A stretch of 64,000 bases of DNA from Cedecea davisae DSM 4568 (GCF_000412335.2 NZ_KE161030.1:2642526-2706525), one strand, 5' to 3'. Shown: positions 40,735-50,757, counted from the stretch's first letter. Notes: generated by a model from the sequence alone, not told the origin. Numbers and translations: made by a program.

Positions 40735-41229
40735 TTAAGCCACAGCAGAATCAAGCAGTTCCATCTCTTCGCTGTTCAGCAGCTTCTCGATATTTACCAG
40801 AATCAGCATACGCTCGCCCAGAGCACCCAGGCCCGTGAGGTATTCTGTTGACAGCGTCACCGCAAACTCCGGCGCAGGGCGAATCTGGTCGGCGGTCAGA
40901 GACAATACGTCTGACACGCCGTCAACCACGATACCCACAACGCGTTTCTCAAGGTTGAGAACGATAACCACGGTATTATCGTTATATTCCACGCCGTCTT
41001 GTTCGAACTTCAGGCGCAGGTCAATAATCGGCACGATAACGCCGCGCAGGTTGGTCACACCCTTGATAAAGGCCGGAGTGTTCGCGATACGCGTTACCTG
41101 ATCGTAACCGCGAATTTCCTGCACTTTCAGGATATCAATACCGTACTCTTCGTCGCCGAGGGTGAACACCAGAAATTCCTGTCCCACGTTTTCCCCGGTC
41201 AGTTTTGTCACATTTGTTAGTGCAGTCAT
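40735..41229 (-). CDS. cheW: chemotaxis coupling protein CheW
   Basis: Links receptors to CheA. The 164 residues (E. coli 167) match the CheW fold: [37 protein letters not shown] and [19 protein letters not shown]. It follows cheA by 28 bases and is the last gene of motA-motB-cheA-cheW; tar, its usual next neighbour, is 6.7 kb away. Confidence 0.97.
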   Translation of the reverse strand: MTALTNVTKLTGENVGQEFLVFTLGDEEYGIDILKVQEIRGYDQVTRIANTPAFIKGVTNLRGVIVPIIDLRLKFEQDGVEYNDNTVVIVLNLEKRVVGIVVDGVSDVLSLTADQIRPAPEFAVTLSTEYLTGLGALGERMLILVNIEKLLNSEEMELLDSAVA

Positions 41230-41257
41230 TTGCGTACCTATTTTCTTAAGCAGTTAA

Positions 41258-43285
41258 TCAGGCGACGGTTAGCGCCAGACGTTGTTCACGGTTCAGACCC
41301 TGCAGCGCAGAGACATCGACGATCAGCGCCACGCTGCCGTCACCCAAAATGGTGGCAGCAGAAATGCCCGGCACTTTGCGGTAATTGCTTTCAAGGTTTT
41401 TAACCACAACCTGATGCTGACCAATCAGCTGATCGACCAGCAGCGCATAGCGACGACCGGCGCTTTGCAAAATAACCACAATCCCCTGAGTCGCCTCGGT
41501 TTTGGCTCCCTGAACGTCGAAGACTTTCCACAACTCTACCAGCGGCAGGTATTCACCGCGCACTTCCAGCACGCGTTCGCCGCCCGCCAGCGGATGCAGG
41601 TCTTCTTCCTGCGGTTGCAGAGATTCCATTACCGCGTTCAGCGGCAGAATAAAGACTTCGTTGCTGACTTTGACCGACATCCCGTCGAGGATAGCGAGCG
41701 TCAACGGCAGCAGAATGCGAATGGTGGTGCCTGCCCCAGCCTTAGACTGGATTTCAACATGGCCGCCCATTTCCTGGATATTACGCTTCACTACGTCCAT
41801 GCCCACGCCGCGCCCGGAAACGTCGGTGACCTGCTCGGCGGTGGAGAAGCCAGGCGCGAAAATAAGCATGCCGACTTCATCATCGCTCATGCTCTCGCTA
41901 ACCGGCATCCCCTGAGACAGAGCTTTAGCCAGAATACGCTCGCGGTTCAGCCCTGCTCCGTCATCGGTCACTTCGATGCAGATATTGCCGCCCTGATGCT
42001 CCGCAGAGAGGATCAGGTTGCCGACCTCAGATTTCCCGGCAGCAAGACGTTTTTCCGGCGACTCGATGCCGTGGTCCAGGCTGTTACGCACCAGGTGCGT
42101 TAGCGGATCGATAATGCGTTCGATCAGGCTTTTATCCAGTTCGGTGGAGCTGCCCATCAGCGTCAGCTCTACCTGCTTATTCAGTTTACCGGCAAGGTCC
42201 CGCACCAGGCGCGGGAAGCGGCTGAACACGTATTCCATCGGCATCATGCGGATGGACATTACGGACTCTTGCAGGTCGCGGGCGTTGCGCTGTAGCTGCC
42301 CCATGCTGGTAATCAGGTCGCCGTGATTCACCGGGTCCAGCTCGTTGGAGCGCTGGGCCAGCATCGACTGGGTAATGACCAGTTCGCCGACCAGGTTAAT
42401 CAACTGGTCAACTTTTTCTACCGCTACGCGGATGCTGGTTGATTCAGAGACGCGGGCTGCAGGCTTATCACGTTCTACGCGGCCGGTTGCCGGAGTCAGC
42501 GGCTCGGGTAATCCGGCTTTTTGCACGGCAACGGCTGTTTGAGCCGGAGCTTCGGGAGCCACCACGGCGGTTGTTTCGGCCACGGCCGGAGCGCTGGCAG
42601 CGGCGGTTACCGGAACAAAGCTAATCTGCTCTGGTTCAATCACAAAGCAGAGCACAGCGGTGATGTCGTCTTCGCTAACGCTGGTTTCAAGCGTGGCGGT
42701 TACGGATGCGGCATCTTTCACTACGTCGCTCACGGTGCCAAGATTGCCCAGCTCTTCGAGCATCAGATCGAGTTCGGCCTCTTTCAGCCCGTCGATAACT
42801 ACGCGCAGTCTGCCGCCATTATCCGTCGAAGCCGGAGCGGCCTGCTCGGTTTCAACCACTGACAGTTTCGCCGGTGCCGTTGGGGCTTCACCTTTGGCCT
42901 CAAGAGCCAGCTGGCGCAGCGCCTTACAGATGTAGTCGAAGCTTGCTGCGTCCGGCTCTTCAGAGTTTTTATAAGCGTCCAACTGTTCCTGCATAATATC
43001 CTTGGTTTCCAAAAACAGGTTGATGATATCGGTGTTAAGCTGCATCTCACCGCGCCGCGCCTCGTCCAGCAGGTTTTCCATCAGGTGAGTGGTCTCCTGC
43101 AACACGGAGAAGCCAAAAGTCCCTGCCCCGCCCTTAATGGAGTGGGCCGCGCGGAAAATGGCGTTTAGCTGTTCGGAGTCCGGCGCTTCGGGCACCAGAT
43201 CCAGAAGATGCTGCTCCATGTCGGCCAATAGCTCGTCGGCTTCGTCAAAAAATGTCTGGTAAAAATCACTGATATCCATGCTCAC
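41258..43285 (-). CDS. cheA: chemotaxis histidine kinase CheA
   Basis: Autophosphorylates under receptor control and passes phosphate to CheY and CheB. Start chosen at the GTG at 43285 (MSMDISDFYQ), as in E. coli, four bases after the motB stop. The 675 residues (E. coli 654) show HPt His48 (RAAHSIKGGAGTFG), P2, dimerisation helices, N box LTHLVRNSLDHG, G1 VTDDGAGLNRERI, G2 GRGVGMDVVK, and a CheW-like domain. The extra length is mostly in the Ala/Pro-rich linker near residues 235-290. Confidence 0.97.
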   Translation of the reverse strand: MSMDISDFYQTFFDEADELLADMEQHLLDLVPEAPDSEQLNAIFRAAHSIKGGAGTFGFSVLQETTHLMENLLDEARRGEMQLNTDIINLFLETKDIMQEQLDAYKNSEEPDAASFDYICKALRQLALEAKGEAPTAPAKLSVVETEQAAPASTDNGGRLRVVIDGLKEAELDLMLEELGNLGTVSDVVKDAASVTATLETSVSEDDITAVLCFVIEPEQISFVPVTAAASAPAVAETTAVVAPEAPAQTAVAVQKAGLPEPLTPATGRVERDKPAARVSESTSIRVAVEKVDQLINLVGELVITQSMLAQRSNELDPVNHGDLITSMGQLQRNARDLQESVMSIRMMPMEYVFSRFPRLVRDLAGKLNKQVELTLMGSSTELDKSLIERIIDPLTHLVRNSLDHGIESPEKRLAAGKSEVGNLILSAEHQGGNICIEVTDDGAGLNRERILAKALSQGMPVSESMSDDEVGMLIFAPGFSTAEQVTDVSGRGVGMDVVKRNIQEMGGHVEIQSKAGAGTTIRILLPLTLAILDGMSVKVSNEVFILPLNAVMESLQPQEEDLHPLAGGERVLEVRGEYLPLVELWKVFDVQGAKTEATQGIVVILQSAGRRYALLVDQLIGQHQVVVKNLESNYRKVPGISAATILGDGSVALIVDVSALQGLNREQRLALTVA

Positions 43286-43289
43286 GCTA

Positions 43290-44219
43290 TCACCTCGTAG
43301 CCGGTTGTGGCGCAATTGTATTATTCACCGGAGCCGTTACAGGAACCTGTTGCAGAACGCTAACCGGCTGGTTATCGCTCTCCGAGTTCTCGTGCATGAT
43401 GGCGTCTTCGGTCTGTTTATTAAGCACCAGCAGACTGATGCGACGGTTAATGGCGTCACCGCCCCCACGTTTGGAGAGGCTCATCTGCGAGGACATACCG
43501 ATCACACGCAGAACTTTTCCATCGTCCAGCCCACCGGCAACCAGCTCGCGGCGGGAGGCGTTAGCGCGGTCGGCGGAAAGCTCCCAGTTGCTGTACCCGC
43601 GCTCGCCGTTGGCGTAAGGCAGGTCATCTGTATGGCCGGACAGGCTGATTTTGTTAGGAATACCGTTCAGCACCGGAGCAATTTTGCGCAGAATATCGCG
43701 CATATACGGCTCAACTTCCGCGCTCCCGTTTTTAAACATCGGGCGGTTCTGGCTGTCGATAATCTGGATGCGCAGACCTTCCTGCACCAGATCTATCTGC
43801 AAATGCGGACGCAGCGCACGCAGTTTCGGATCGGACTCAATTAGCTGATCCAGGTCGCCTTTAATCCGCTTCAGGCGGTTGGCTTCCATACGCTTGCGCA
43901 ATTCTTCGATGTTGGGCTGTTTTTTAACTTCGCCCTGCTGCTGGGTGACATCATCACCGCCGCCGGGGATCGGGCTGTCGCTGTCAGCGATACGCTGGCC
44001 GCCGGTAATCGCCTGCGCCAGCGGAGTACGGAAATAGTCGGCAATTTGCGCCAGCTCTTTCGGGCTGGAGATAGAAATCAGCCACATCACCAGGAAGAAG
44101 GCCATCATCGCGGTCATAAAGTCCGCATAGGCAATTTTCCATGAGCCATGGGCCGCCCCACCGTGGCCCTTGTGCTTGCGGCGTTTTACAACAACGATGG
44201 GGTGAGCCTGGTTTTTCAT
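43290..44219 (-). CDS. motB: flagellar stator protein MotB
   Basis: The stator subunit that anchors MotA to peptidoglycan and conducts protons. The 309 residues have the membrane helix with the proton-binding Asp33 ([17 protein letters not shown]), then a plug and an OmpA-type peptidoglycan-binding domain ([29 protein letters not shown]). It overlaps motA by 4 bases. Confidence 0.97.
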   Translation of the reverse strand: MKNQAHPIVVVKRRKHKGHGGAAHGSWKIAYADFMTAMMAFFLVMWLISISSPKELAQIADYFRTPLAQAITGGQRIADSDSPIPGGGDDVTQQQGEVKKQPNIEELRKRMEANRLKRIKGDLDQLIESDPKLRALRPHLQIDLVQEGLRIQIIDSQNRPMFKNGSAEVEPYMRDILRKIAPVLNGIPNKISLSGHTDDLPYANGERGYSNWELSADRANASRRELVAGGLDDGKVLRVIGMSSQMSLSKRGGGDAINRRISLLVLNKQTEDAIMHENSESDNQPVSVLQQVPVTAPVNNTIAPQPATR

Positions 44220-45106
44220 ACTTCTTCTTCCGTCGCGCGCTGTCCGTTTGGAGAGCGTACGGCCCGGACGTGCTCTTCAAGCTCAATGAACGACGGACGC
44301 TCGCTTGAGTAGAGCGTTTTACGGCCAAATTCGACGGCGATAGGCGGCGCGTACCCGTTGAGACTGGACAATAATGTAACTTTTACACACTGCATCATCT
44401 TGGTGGTTTCAGCGCTTTTTTGGCGCAGCACGCTCGCCAGCGGGGAAATAAAACCGTAGGCCAGTAAAATACCCAGGAAGGTCCCTACCATTGCGTGCGC
44501 AATTAACGCGCCCAGCTCCGCAGCGGGTCTGTCGGCAGAAGCCAAAGCGTGTACTACGCCCATTACTGCGGCAACGATACCGAATGCCGGTAATGAATCC
44601 CCCATTAGCGCAAGGCTATTGGCAGGTATTTCCGACTCGCTTTCATGAGTCTCGATTTCTTCATCCATCAACGCTTCAATTTCGAAGGTATTCATATTTC
44701 CGCTAATGATAAGACGCAGATAATCAACAATGAAATCAAGCATCATAGTGTCCGCTAAAATACGCGGGTAGCTGGCAAAGATTTCACTTTCTTTGGGATT
44801 TTCGATGTCTCTTTCAAGTGAAAACATACCCTGCTGACGAGACTTAGCCATCAGCCGATAAAGCAATGCCATCAAATCCATATACATGCTTTTGGTATAT
44901 TTTGAACGTCTGAAGAGCAGCGGAAGCGCTTTTAAGGTGCCCTTAATCGCTTTACCGTTATTCCCTACAATGAACGCCCCAATACCCGCCCCACCAATGA
45001 TGATAAACTCAGCTGGTTGATAAAGTGCGCCAAGGTGGCCGCCGGTTAACATATAACCGCCGAACACTGTCCCTATAACAACCAGGTAACCTATTAAAAT
45101 CAGCAC
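44216..45106 (-). CDS. motA: flagellar stator protein MotA
   Basis: Four-helix stator subunit that with MotB converts proton flow to torque. The 296 residues (E. coli 295) start at a GTG ([10 protein letters not shown]) and contain the cytoplasmic loop with the charged residues [20 protein letters not shown] and the helix-3/4 blocks [19 protein letters not shown] and [16 protein letters not shown]. Its sigma-28 promoter lies inside the end of flhC, giving a leader that carries a terminator-like hairpin. Confidence 0.97.
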   Translation of the reverse strand: MLILIGYLVVIGTVFGGYMLTGGHLGALYQPAEFIIIGGAGIGAFIVGNNGKAIKGTLKALPLLFRRSKYTKSMYMDLMALLYRLMAKSRQQGMFSLERDIENPKESEIFASYPRILADTMMLDFIVDYLRLIISGNMNTFEIEALMDEEIETHESESEIPANSLALMGDSLPAFGIVAAVMGVVHALASADRPAAELGALIAHAMVGTFLGILLAYGFISPLASVLRQKSAETTKMMQCVKVTLLSSLNGYAPPIAVEFGRKTLYSSERPSFIELEEHVRAVRSPNGQRATEEEV

Positions 45107-45177
45107 GAGATCATCCTTACGCCGTTGAGTGTAGCGAGGATGCCCAGGAAGGCAGAAGCAGCGTTATGTGCGGGCAT

Positions 45178-45210
45178 AAAAAAAGCAGCGGCAATCACTC
45201 ACCGCTGCTG
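45178..45210 (-). terminator. terminator-like hairpin between flhC and motA
   Basis: On the minus strand AGCAGCGGTGA GTGATT GCCGCTGCT is followed by TTTTTTTATG. It ends the flhDC transcript and, because the motA promoter lies further upstream, also sits in the motA leader. Confidence 0.85.
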
Positions 45211-45269
45211 GAATGCTCAAACACAGAATCTGTTAAACAGCCTGTTCCACCTGGTCATCCAGCAGTTGT
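45178..45269 (-). ncRNA. motR: MotR-like small RNA from the motA leader
   Basis: In E. coli the sigma-28-dependent RNA MotR starts at the motA promoter inside flhC and covers about 95 nt of the motA leader. Here the sigma-28 promoter at 45276-45302 predicts a start near 45269 and the hairpin with a T run ends near 45178, giving about 92 nt. Position, promoter type and length agree with MotR. Whether the sequence is otherwise conserved I could not check, and the bulk of motA transcripts must read through the hairpin. Confidence 0.55.
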
Positions 45270-45811
45270 GGAATAATATCGGCAGTGTTCTGGGAAAGTT
45301 TACGTCTTTTTACCGCTCGTGATGGCGGTTGGCACAGACTGCAGGCAAAGCTGCCCACCGGCTGATGCGCGTGAGTGATAAAATTGCCATTACAGCAGTT
45401 GCACTGGCTGAGCTGGAGCATGCCGCTCTCAACAAAACGCACCAGCGTCCAGGCGCGGGTTAGCGCCAGCAGAGGACCTTCCGGCTGGGAAGGACATTGT
45501 TCAAGATACAGGCGATAGGCTTTGATAACCGCATCAACGCCGGTACATAGCCCACTTCGAAGTAAAAACTGCCAGGCATTACAGAACATGGAAGCATGAA
45601 TATTTTGCTCCCAGGTCATAAACCAATCGGTAGAGAAAGGCAGCATCCCTTTTGGAGGAGGACTTCCACGGAGTTCTTTGTAGAGTTTGATCAGGCGACC
45701 CCGGCTCAACTGCGTTTCGCTTTCCAGCATTTGCAGTCGTGCACCGAGTGTTATCAGCTCCATTGCAAGCTGAATGTCGCGAGCTTCCTGGACAATACTT
45801 TTCTCGCTCAT
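45233..45811 (-). CDS. flhC: flagellar master regulator subunit FlhC
   Basis: With FlhD it forms the FlhD4C2 activator of class II flagellar genes. The 192 residues equal the E. coli length. Four zinc-binding cysteines are visible at 137, 140, 157 and 160 (SQCNCCNG and ACSLC), and the C-terminal tail carries the basic RAVKRRKLS segment. It starts 3 bases after the flhD stop. Confidence 0.97.
   Translation of the reverse strand: MSEKSIVQEARDIQLAMELITLGARLQMLESETQLSRGRLIKLYKELRGSPPPKGMLPFSTDWFMTWEQNIHASMFCNAWQFLLRSGLCTGVDAVIKAYRLYLEQCPSQPEGPLLALTRAWTLVRFVESGMLQLSQCNCCNGNFITHAHQPVGSFACSLCQPPSRAVKRRKLSQNTADIIPQLLDDQVEQAV
45276..45302 (-). promoter_or_regulatory. sigma-28 (FliA) promoter of motA, inside the 3' end of flhC
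   Basis: On the minus strand TAAACTTT (45295-45302), an 11-base spacer, and GCCGATAT (45276-45283) match the FliA consensus with one or two substitutions. The element lies in codons near the flhC end, as in E. coli. Confidence 0.88.
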
Positions 45812-45814
45812 TTG

Positions 45815-46165
45815 TTATGCCCTTTTTTTCTTAGGTGCCTCGGCAGGCGTCGACACCTCATTCAGTAAACGGGTAGATAACAAAATACCGGTATGAATTT
45901 GCTGTAAATCATCCACACGGGAGTCTTGCGTTAAGCGAGTAATCGTTTGGTGATCGTTAAAACGGAACTGACACACTAATTGGTTAGTTTCCGCCAATTT
46001 AACCATCTGTGGCAGCGTTAATTCGCCCAGAGTATTTGCCATATCTTCAGCGATTCCTAATCGAAACATTGCTGAAGCTTTGTCCTGACTAATAAGACGC
46101 TGTGCAAGCAATAAGTACGACAAATTAATGTCGTAAATATGTTTTAGCAACTCGGAAGTATGCAT
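45815..46165 (-). CDS. flhD: flagellar master regulator subunit FlhD
   Basis: DNA-binding partner of FlhC. Start chosen at the ATG at 46165 (MHTSELLKH), which has GGGATGGA at good spacing; an in-frame ATG three codons earlier (46174) lacks that spacing. The 116 residues are almost identical to E. coli FlhD in the helical core ([36 protein letters not shown]). Ends with PKKKRA. Confidence 0.95.
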   Translation of the reverse strand: MHTSELLKHIYDINLSYLLLAQRLISQDKASAMFRLGIAEDMANTLGELTLPQMVKLAETNQLVCQFRFNDHQTITRLTQDSRVDDLQQIHTGILLSTRLLNEVSTPAEAPKKKRA

Positions 46166-46504
46166 TTTTTCCATCCCGAATAACCAACTATTATTGTATG
46201 CGGCCTAGCCTAAATATTTCGGATGACAGTACAGTGTCAAACACAGAAAATTCTCCAGAAACTTACGGCTGCAAGAAACCGGAGCGAACCTGTCGCACTC
46301 ATACCTGTTTTCTGAACTATTAGGGGGTTGTTACCGCACCCCGCGATGTCGCCGGGTTGCCCCGGTAGAATTAAAACAATCGTTACGGCCAAAATGCACG
46401 GATAAATCTTACGCTCTGACTAAACTCCCCGCACTCTGCGGTAGAAGCCCTTTCCCTGACAAAGCCCGAACGTATGTTGTCGTTCATCATTTTATTACAA
46501 AAAA

Positions 46505-46518
46505 CTAAGATTTTTCCT
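46505..46518 (-). promoter_or_regulatory. RcsAB-like box in the flhDC leader
   Basis: On the minus strand TAGGAAAAATCTTA equals the RcsAB box described at the start of the E. coli flhDC transcript, where phosphorylated RcsB with RcsA represses motility. Confidence 0.75.
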
Positions 46519-46583
46519 AATTCGGGCAAACTCTACTCGTAGCCCCTTGCACATACAATGCAGCCACCTGCGATTTTGGAATT

Positions 46584-46603
46584 TATGTGACGCGGATCAC
46601 ATA
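46584..46603 (-). promoter_or_regulatory. CRP site of flhDC
   Basis: TGTGA-CGCGGA-TCACA with flanking ATAAA/TTTAT symmetry is a perfect CRP palindrome. It is centred about 72 bases before the expected flhDC start, the position used for activation in E. coli. Confidence 0.85.
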
Positions 46604-47103
46604 AATACATCACCCAAAGAGGTGAGAAGCATCAGAATCGCTTTTCATTTGCATAATTATTAGCCAGATCAAGAATTTTCCTCACGGCCAGGAGTGAATA
46701 GTTATACCAAAAACTCACAACTGCATGAGTTACCGTAGCTTTTTATACGATACCGTTGCTTAGGAATGCATAAGCGATCACATTTTGCGAATGCAGTTAG
46801 GGGTAATCTGCTTATATTCATAGACTTAACCTAAATTATAACTGAAGTTTATCCGAGTGCAGGGATTTCAAAAGGGGCAGTTATCGAAACTTATCGCCCG
46901 ATCCAGGTTCGCAAATTAATCCGCGAGACTGATGGTAAATTTTCACAGATCGACTACTCAGTAATGTTGCAAATTCGTTTCATAAGAATAACTGAACAAT
47001 TTCTATGATTAGCTTCACAATTCGTATGGTGATTGCCGTTGCGCCTGAGCAACATCTGGTGTAAGAAAATGTTAACAATTCACGCTAAATGTGGGGTGAG
47101 ATT

Positions 47104-47523
47104 ATGAGCTATAGCCACGTACTGGTTGCTGTTGCCGTCACGCCTGAAAGCCACCTGCTGGTGCAGAAGGCCGTCTCCATCGTTAAACCCGTCAACGGGC
47201 GAATTACTCTGGTCACCCTCGCCTCAGATCCGGAACTGTATAACCAGCTTGCCGCTCCGATGATGGAAAACCTGCGAGAGTTGATGCTGGAGGAGACGCG
47301 CCTTTTTCTCGATGAGATAAGAGAAAAAGCACAATATCCTATTGAAAATATAATTATTTCCAGTGGGGAACTAAGCGAACATATCCTCAACATCTGCGAA
47401 AGGCAGGATGTTGATTTGGTCATTTGCGGCAATCATAACCAGAGTTTTTTCTCTAAAATCATGTGCTCGGCCAAAGCCGTAGTCGCCGCCAGCGCGGTAG
47501 ACGTTCTGCTGGTCCCGCTTTAG
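47104..47523 (+). CDS. uspC: universal stress protein UspC
   Basis: Start chosen at the ATG at 47104 (MSYSHVLVAVAVTPES), preceded by GGGGTGAG; five in-frame codons upstream overlap the ribosome-binding site. The 139 residues (E. coli 142) show the Usp fold: VLVAVAVTPESHLLVQKA, ITLVTLASDPELYNQL and DLVICGNHN. UspC scaffolds the KdpD sensor under salt stress and affects motility. It is divergent from flhDC, as in E. coli. Confidence 0.92.
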   Translation: MSYSHVLVAVAVTPESHLLVQKAVSIVKPVNGRITLVTLASDPELYNQLAAPMMENLRELMLEETRLFLDEIREKAQYPIENIIISSGELSEHILNICERQDVDLVICGNHNQSFFSKIMCSAKAVVAASAVDVLLVPL

Positions 47524-48234
47524 CCACTGCCACAACAGGAAGCGGAGAAGCTTCCGCTTCCCGGCAATGTTGTTCTCTATATTCCAGGTTATTCCATAGA
47601 GACTAATTTCGTCAGTTTATGAAAGAGCAACTTTTTACCCTGATTCCATCTTTATTTTCTTCCGCCCGCGCGGCTTTAAAATAACCGATATATTTTTGCC
47701 CATAAAATCATCCACTCCGGTCCCCAACAGGGCCCCCAACGACCCTCGCCCGGTCATAAGGATTTACGATAGTCGGTCGGAACCTATTCATTAGCCGGGC
47801 CAGCGGATGTTGGTCCCCTGAAAGCACACCGAACAGGAAATGACCAGATCAAGCTTTTGCTATTTATTGGCCGAACGCAATTTTTTAAAATATCGACAGC
47901 GGGGGATTCTGTGCAAAAAATGACGTGCAACCCGATCTATTTAAGTGTGGCTAAAGTTACTCATGCAATAAAACTGTATAAACACAATAAATTTAAAACT
48001 CTCATCCACACACCTCCTCAACTTTCAAAAAAAAAATAAATAAAACAATGACATATAGAATATATTATACATCAATAACAATGAGTTACATGAGCACCTC
48101 ATGCCTGCGCAGGAATGAATTCATTTGCTTTAAAATAAAAAACAAATAATTCTTTTTAAGACTTTTCCCGCTATTAATTGCAGAGTATGTTTACTTAATT
48201 GCCCGTAACATGTTCCATGAATAAGGATGTTAAT
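47524..48234. other. 711-base gene-poor region between uspC and ftnB
   Basis: Seen here: a hairpin GGAAGCGGA / TCCGCTTCC (47538-47561) just after uspC, without a clear T run; a G+C-rich patch at about 47720-47820 (GGTCCCC, GGGCCCCC, GCCCGG) in otherwise A+T-rich DNA; and a very A+T-rich tail with a run of ten A before ftnB. A 60-codon frame at 47857-48039 has no supportable features. In E. coli otsBA and araFGH fall in this interval; no remnant of them was recognised. Confidence 0.6.
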
Positions 48235-48735
48235 ATGCCTGCTGCCAGCCTGATCCAGAGACTTAATGCCCAAATAAACCGGGAATTTTACTCCTCACAC
48301 CTCTGCCTGCACCTGAGCGCCTGGTGCACTCAACACAGCCTGACCGGCAGCGCCAATTTTTTGCGTAGCCAGGCTCAAAACAACGTGACCCACATGATGC
48401 GGGTTTTCAACTTTATGAAGCAGTCAGGCGGAATGCCGAGCGTAGGGACTATGCCGCCGCCAAAGTGCGAATGCCTGAACCTGGAAGAGTTGTTCCAGCA
48501 AACGCTGGATGATTACTACCTTCGGCATGACACGCTGTCCGGGCTGAAAGAAGAAGCCCGGGCCGCCAATGCCGGAAAGGTGGAGAGTTTTTTGGTGTCG
48601 CTAAGCAAAGAGCAGGATCGGGATGGGAAGATATTGTTGGCCATTCTTGAACAGCTGAAGGAGGCCAAAAGCGCCGGATTGTGCATGAATCAGGCGGACC
48701 GAAAGCTGCTCGAACTAATAGACCGCTGCCACTGA
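48235..48735 (+). CDS. ftnB: ferritin-like protein FtnB
   Basis: The start at 48235 (MPAASLIQRLNAQIN) is preceded by AAGGATGTTAAT; 12 in-frame codons upstream lack such a site. The 166 residues (E. coli FtnB 167) form the four-helix ferritin pattern. Compared with FtnA in this window, the ferroxidase-region EEMEH is replaced by NNVTH, so part of the diiron site is missing, as in E. coli FtnB. That protein has been linked to iron supply for repair of oxidised Fe-S clusters rather than bulk storage. It stands alone. Confidence 0.88.
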   Translation: MPAASLIQRLNAQINREFYSSHLCLHLSAWCTQHSLTGSANFLRSQAQNNVTHMMRVFNFMKQSGGMPSVGTMPPPKCECLNLEELFQQTLDDYYLRHDTLSGLKEEARAANAGKVESFLVSLSKEQDRDGKILLAILEQLKEAKSAGLCMNQADRKLLELIDRCH

Positions 48736-48925
48736 AACTCGCTTAGCCTTTGTTGTTGGCCCCGGCTCAGCCCGGGGTGTTGATTCCCTCCCCTCCATGC
48801 CAGAATGTTAATAAATAGTTAATAAGCAGATGTTTTTATTATCATTTAACAAATAAGATCTATTCCACAAAATATAACCTTACATTTTGTAATGCTTCTG
48901 TTAATCATCACTTTCAGAGGCACTT

Positions 48926-50272
48926 ATGATAACCATCGAATTTATTGTCATTATTTTATGTTTGCTGGCCGGTACCCGTTTTGGCGGGATGGGGCTGGGC
49001 CTGATTAGCGGTATCGGCCTGTTTATTCTGACCTTTATTTTCGGGCTGGAACCGGGCAAACCGCCGGTAGACGTCATGCTTACGATCCTTGCGGTCATCG
49101 GCTGTGCCGCCACGCTACAAACCGCAGGCGGGCTGAACGTCATGATGCAGTTTGCCGAACGCCTGCTGCGGCGGCATCCGCAGCACATCACGCTGCTGGC
49201 CCCTTTTACCACGTGGATGCTGACCTTTTTATGCGGCACGGGGCATGTGGTTTATACCATGTTCCCGATTATTGCCGATATTGCGCTGAAAAAAGGCATC
49301 CGTCCGGAGCGGCCAATGGCGGTCGCTTCCGTTGCCTCTCAGATGGCTATTACCGCCTCACCGGTCTCGGTAGCGGTCGTTTCTCTGGTTTCTATACTGG
49401 CGGCAGGACACGGCGTTATTCCACACGCCTGGGGAATTCTTGAGATCCTATCCATCTCCGTACCTGCCTCGCTGTTTGGCGTACTGATTGCCGCGCTCTG
49501 GAGCCTTCGTCGCGGCAAAGCACTGGAAGACGACGAGGAATTTCAGGCAAAACTTCGGGATCCTAAGCAGCGCGAATTCATCTTCGGCAGTACCGACACA
49601 TTAATGAACCAGACCTTCCCGAAGCAGGCATGGTGGTCAACGTGGATCTTCTTTCTCGCGATTCTCGCCGTCGTGTTACTCGGTGCCTTTCCAGAGCTGC
49701 GCCCTTCGTTTGCGGTAAAAGGCGTGATGAAGGCGCTGTCGATGAATCTCGTGATCCAGATGATGATGTTGATCGCCGGGGCGGTGATGCTCGTCACCTG
49801 CAAGGTGAACTTCAGCGCAATATCTAACGGCGCGGTATTCAAGGCGGGGATGGTTGCCATCTTCTCGGTGTTCGGCGTGGCGTGGATGAGCGACACTTTT
49901 TTCCAGGCCCATCTGGGCGAACTCAAGCAGGCGCTGGAAGGCGTCGTGCAGAGCCATCCGTGGACTTACGCTATCGTGCTGTTTCTGGTTTCGAAGCTGG
50001 TAAACAGCCAGGCCGCAGCCTTAACAGCGGTGGCGCCGATGGGACTAATGCTCGGCGTCGAGCCTAAAATGCTGATTGCTTTTTTCCCCGCCTCCTACGG
50101 CTACTTTATCTTGCCGACCTACCCAAGCGACCTGGCCTGCATCGGATTTGACCGCTCCGGCACTACGCGAATTGGGAAATTTATTCTTAACCACAGCTTT
50201 ATTCTGCCGGGGCTTATCGGCGTGATTAGTTCGTGCGTTGCCAGCTATCTGCTGGTGCAGACATTTTTATAA
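48926..50272 (+). CDS. anaerobic C4-dicarboxylate transporter, DcuA/DcuB family
   Basis: Exchanges fumarate, malate or aspartate for succinate in anaerobically growing relatives. The 448 residues (E. coli DcuB 446) have about twelve helices and family blocks: LEPGKPPVDVMLTILAVIGCAATLQ, LCGTGHVVYTMFPIIADIA, RPERPMAVASVASQMAI, LVSKLVNSQAAALTAV, and ILPTYPSDLACIGFDRSGTTRIG. It is alone, between ftnB and yecJ. I saw no FNR site upstream. Similarity to DcuB is clear but it is diverged enough that it may be a separate paralogue. Confidence 0.88.
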   Translation: MITIEFIVIILCLLAGTRFGGMGLGLISGIGLFILTFIFGLEPGKPPVDVMLTILAVIGCAATLQTAGGLNVMMQFAERLLRRHPQHITLLAPFTTWMLTFLCGTGHVVYTMFPIIADIALKKGIRPERPMAVASVASQMAITASPVSVAVVSLVSILAAGHGVIPHAWGILEILSISVPASLFGVLIAALWSLRRGKALEDDEEFQAKLRDPKQREFIFGSTDTLMNQTFPKQAWWSTWIFFLAILAVVLLGAFPELRPSFAVKGVMKALSMNLVIQMMMLIAGAVMLVTCKVNFSAISNGAVFKAGMVAIFSVFGVAWMSDTFFQAHLGELKQALEGVVQSHPWTYAIVLFLVSKLVNSQAAALTAVAPMGLMLGVEPKMLIAFFPASYGYFILPTYPSDLACIGFDRSGTTRIGKFILNHSFILPGLIGVISSCVASYLLVQTFL

Positions 50273-50283
50273 GCAGGAAATAC

Positions 50284-50303
50284 GCCCTCCCGGAAGGGAG
50301 GGT
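50284..50303. terminator. hairpin between the Dcu-type gene and yecJ
   Basis: CCCTCCC GGAA GGGAGGG forms a strong stem between the two convergent genes, but there is no T run on either strand, so termination efficiency is unclear. Confidence 0.45.
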
Positions 50304-50310
50304 GCAGTGT

Positions 50311-50562
50311 TTAATGAGCGTCTTTTTGCTGAGTAAACTTCAGTTCGATCAGGGCAATCGCTTTTTGAATCGCACGGCGAGTTACCGGATCTACCGCCGC
50401 CGGGTGGGTGGTAAAGTCGATAGTTTTCAGCTGCTCCGCCATTTTTTCGCGCACTTCAACCGGAGCAATCACGTCAATCACATCAAGAATTTGTTTAATT
50501 ACCAGCTGGCAAGCCACGACATCAGAAACCAGTTCCTGGTCAGCGGAAAGTTGTTCGGCCAT
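50311..50562 (-). CDS. yecJ: YecJ family protein (DUF2766)
   Basis: The 83-residue product is a single conserved domain with the sequence [21 protein letters not shown] and helices through [10 protein letters not shown]. It has no signal or membrane segment. The position after ftnB matches E. coli yecJ. The function is unknown. AGGAGATTAAA precedes the ATG. Confidence 0.85.
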   Translation of the reverse strand: MAEQLSADQELVSDVVACQLVIKQILDVIDVIAPVEVREKMAEQLKTIDFTTHPAAVDPVTRRAIQKAIALIELKFTQQKDAH

Positions 50563-50757
50563 TTTAATCTCCTGTTTTAATTGCGCGACAGTCTACCCGC
50601 GCCCCTCCTGACGAGGCAACAGAACATTGCTGGAAAGCGCCTCGGAAAACCCGCATCAAAGTAAGAAAAAAATAAAACTGTATGATATTTAACTAAGCCA
50701 TTGACTTACACCCTCAGTTTGATAACCTGACCTGGCCATACGCCAATGGCGGATAAT

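Larger units (their letters stand above)
46166..47103. other. flhDC/uspC intergenic regulatory region
   Basis: About 940 bases without a gene between divergent flhD and uspC. It contains a CRP palindrome (46584-46603), an RcsAB-like box (46505-46518), and a long flhDC leader with G+C-rich inverted segments around 46320-46370. If the start site lies about 72 bases below the CRP centre as in E. coli, the leader is near 350 nt, longer than the roughly 200 nt in E. coli. Several A+T-rich stretches lie nearer uspC. No ORF or RNA gene is supported. Confidence 0.7.

Noticed and set aside
47857-48039. 60-codon open frame between uspC and ftnB
   Set aside because: Lies in A+T-rich DNA, has no ribosome-binding site and ends in a lysine run; most likely chance.
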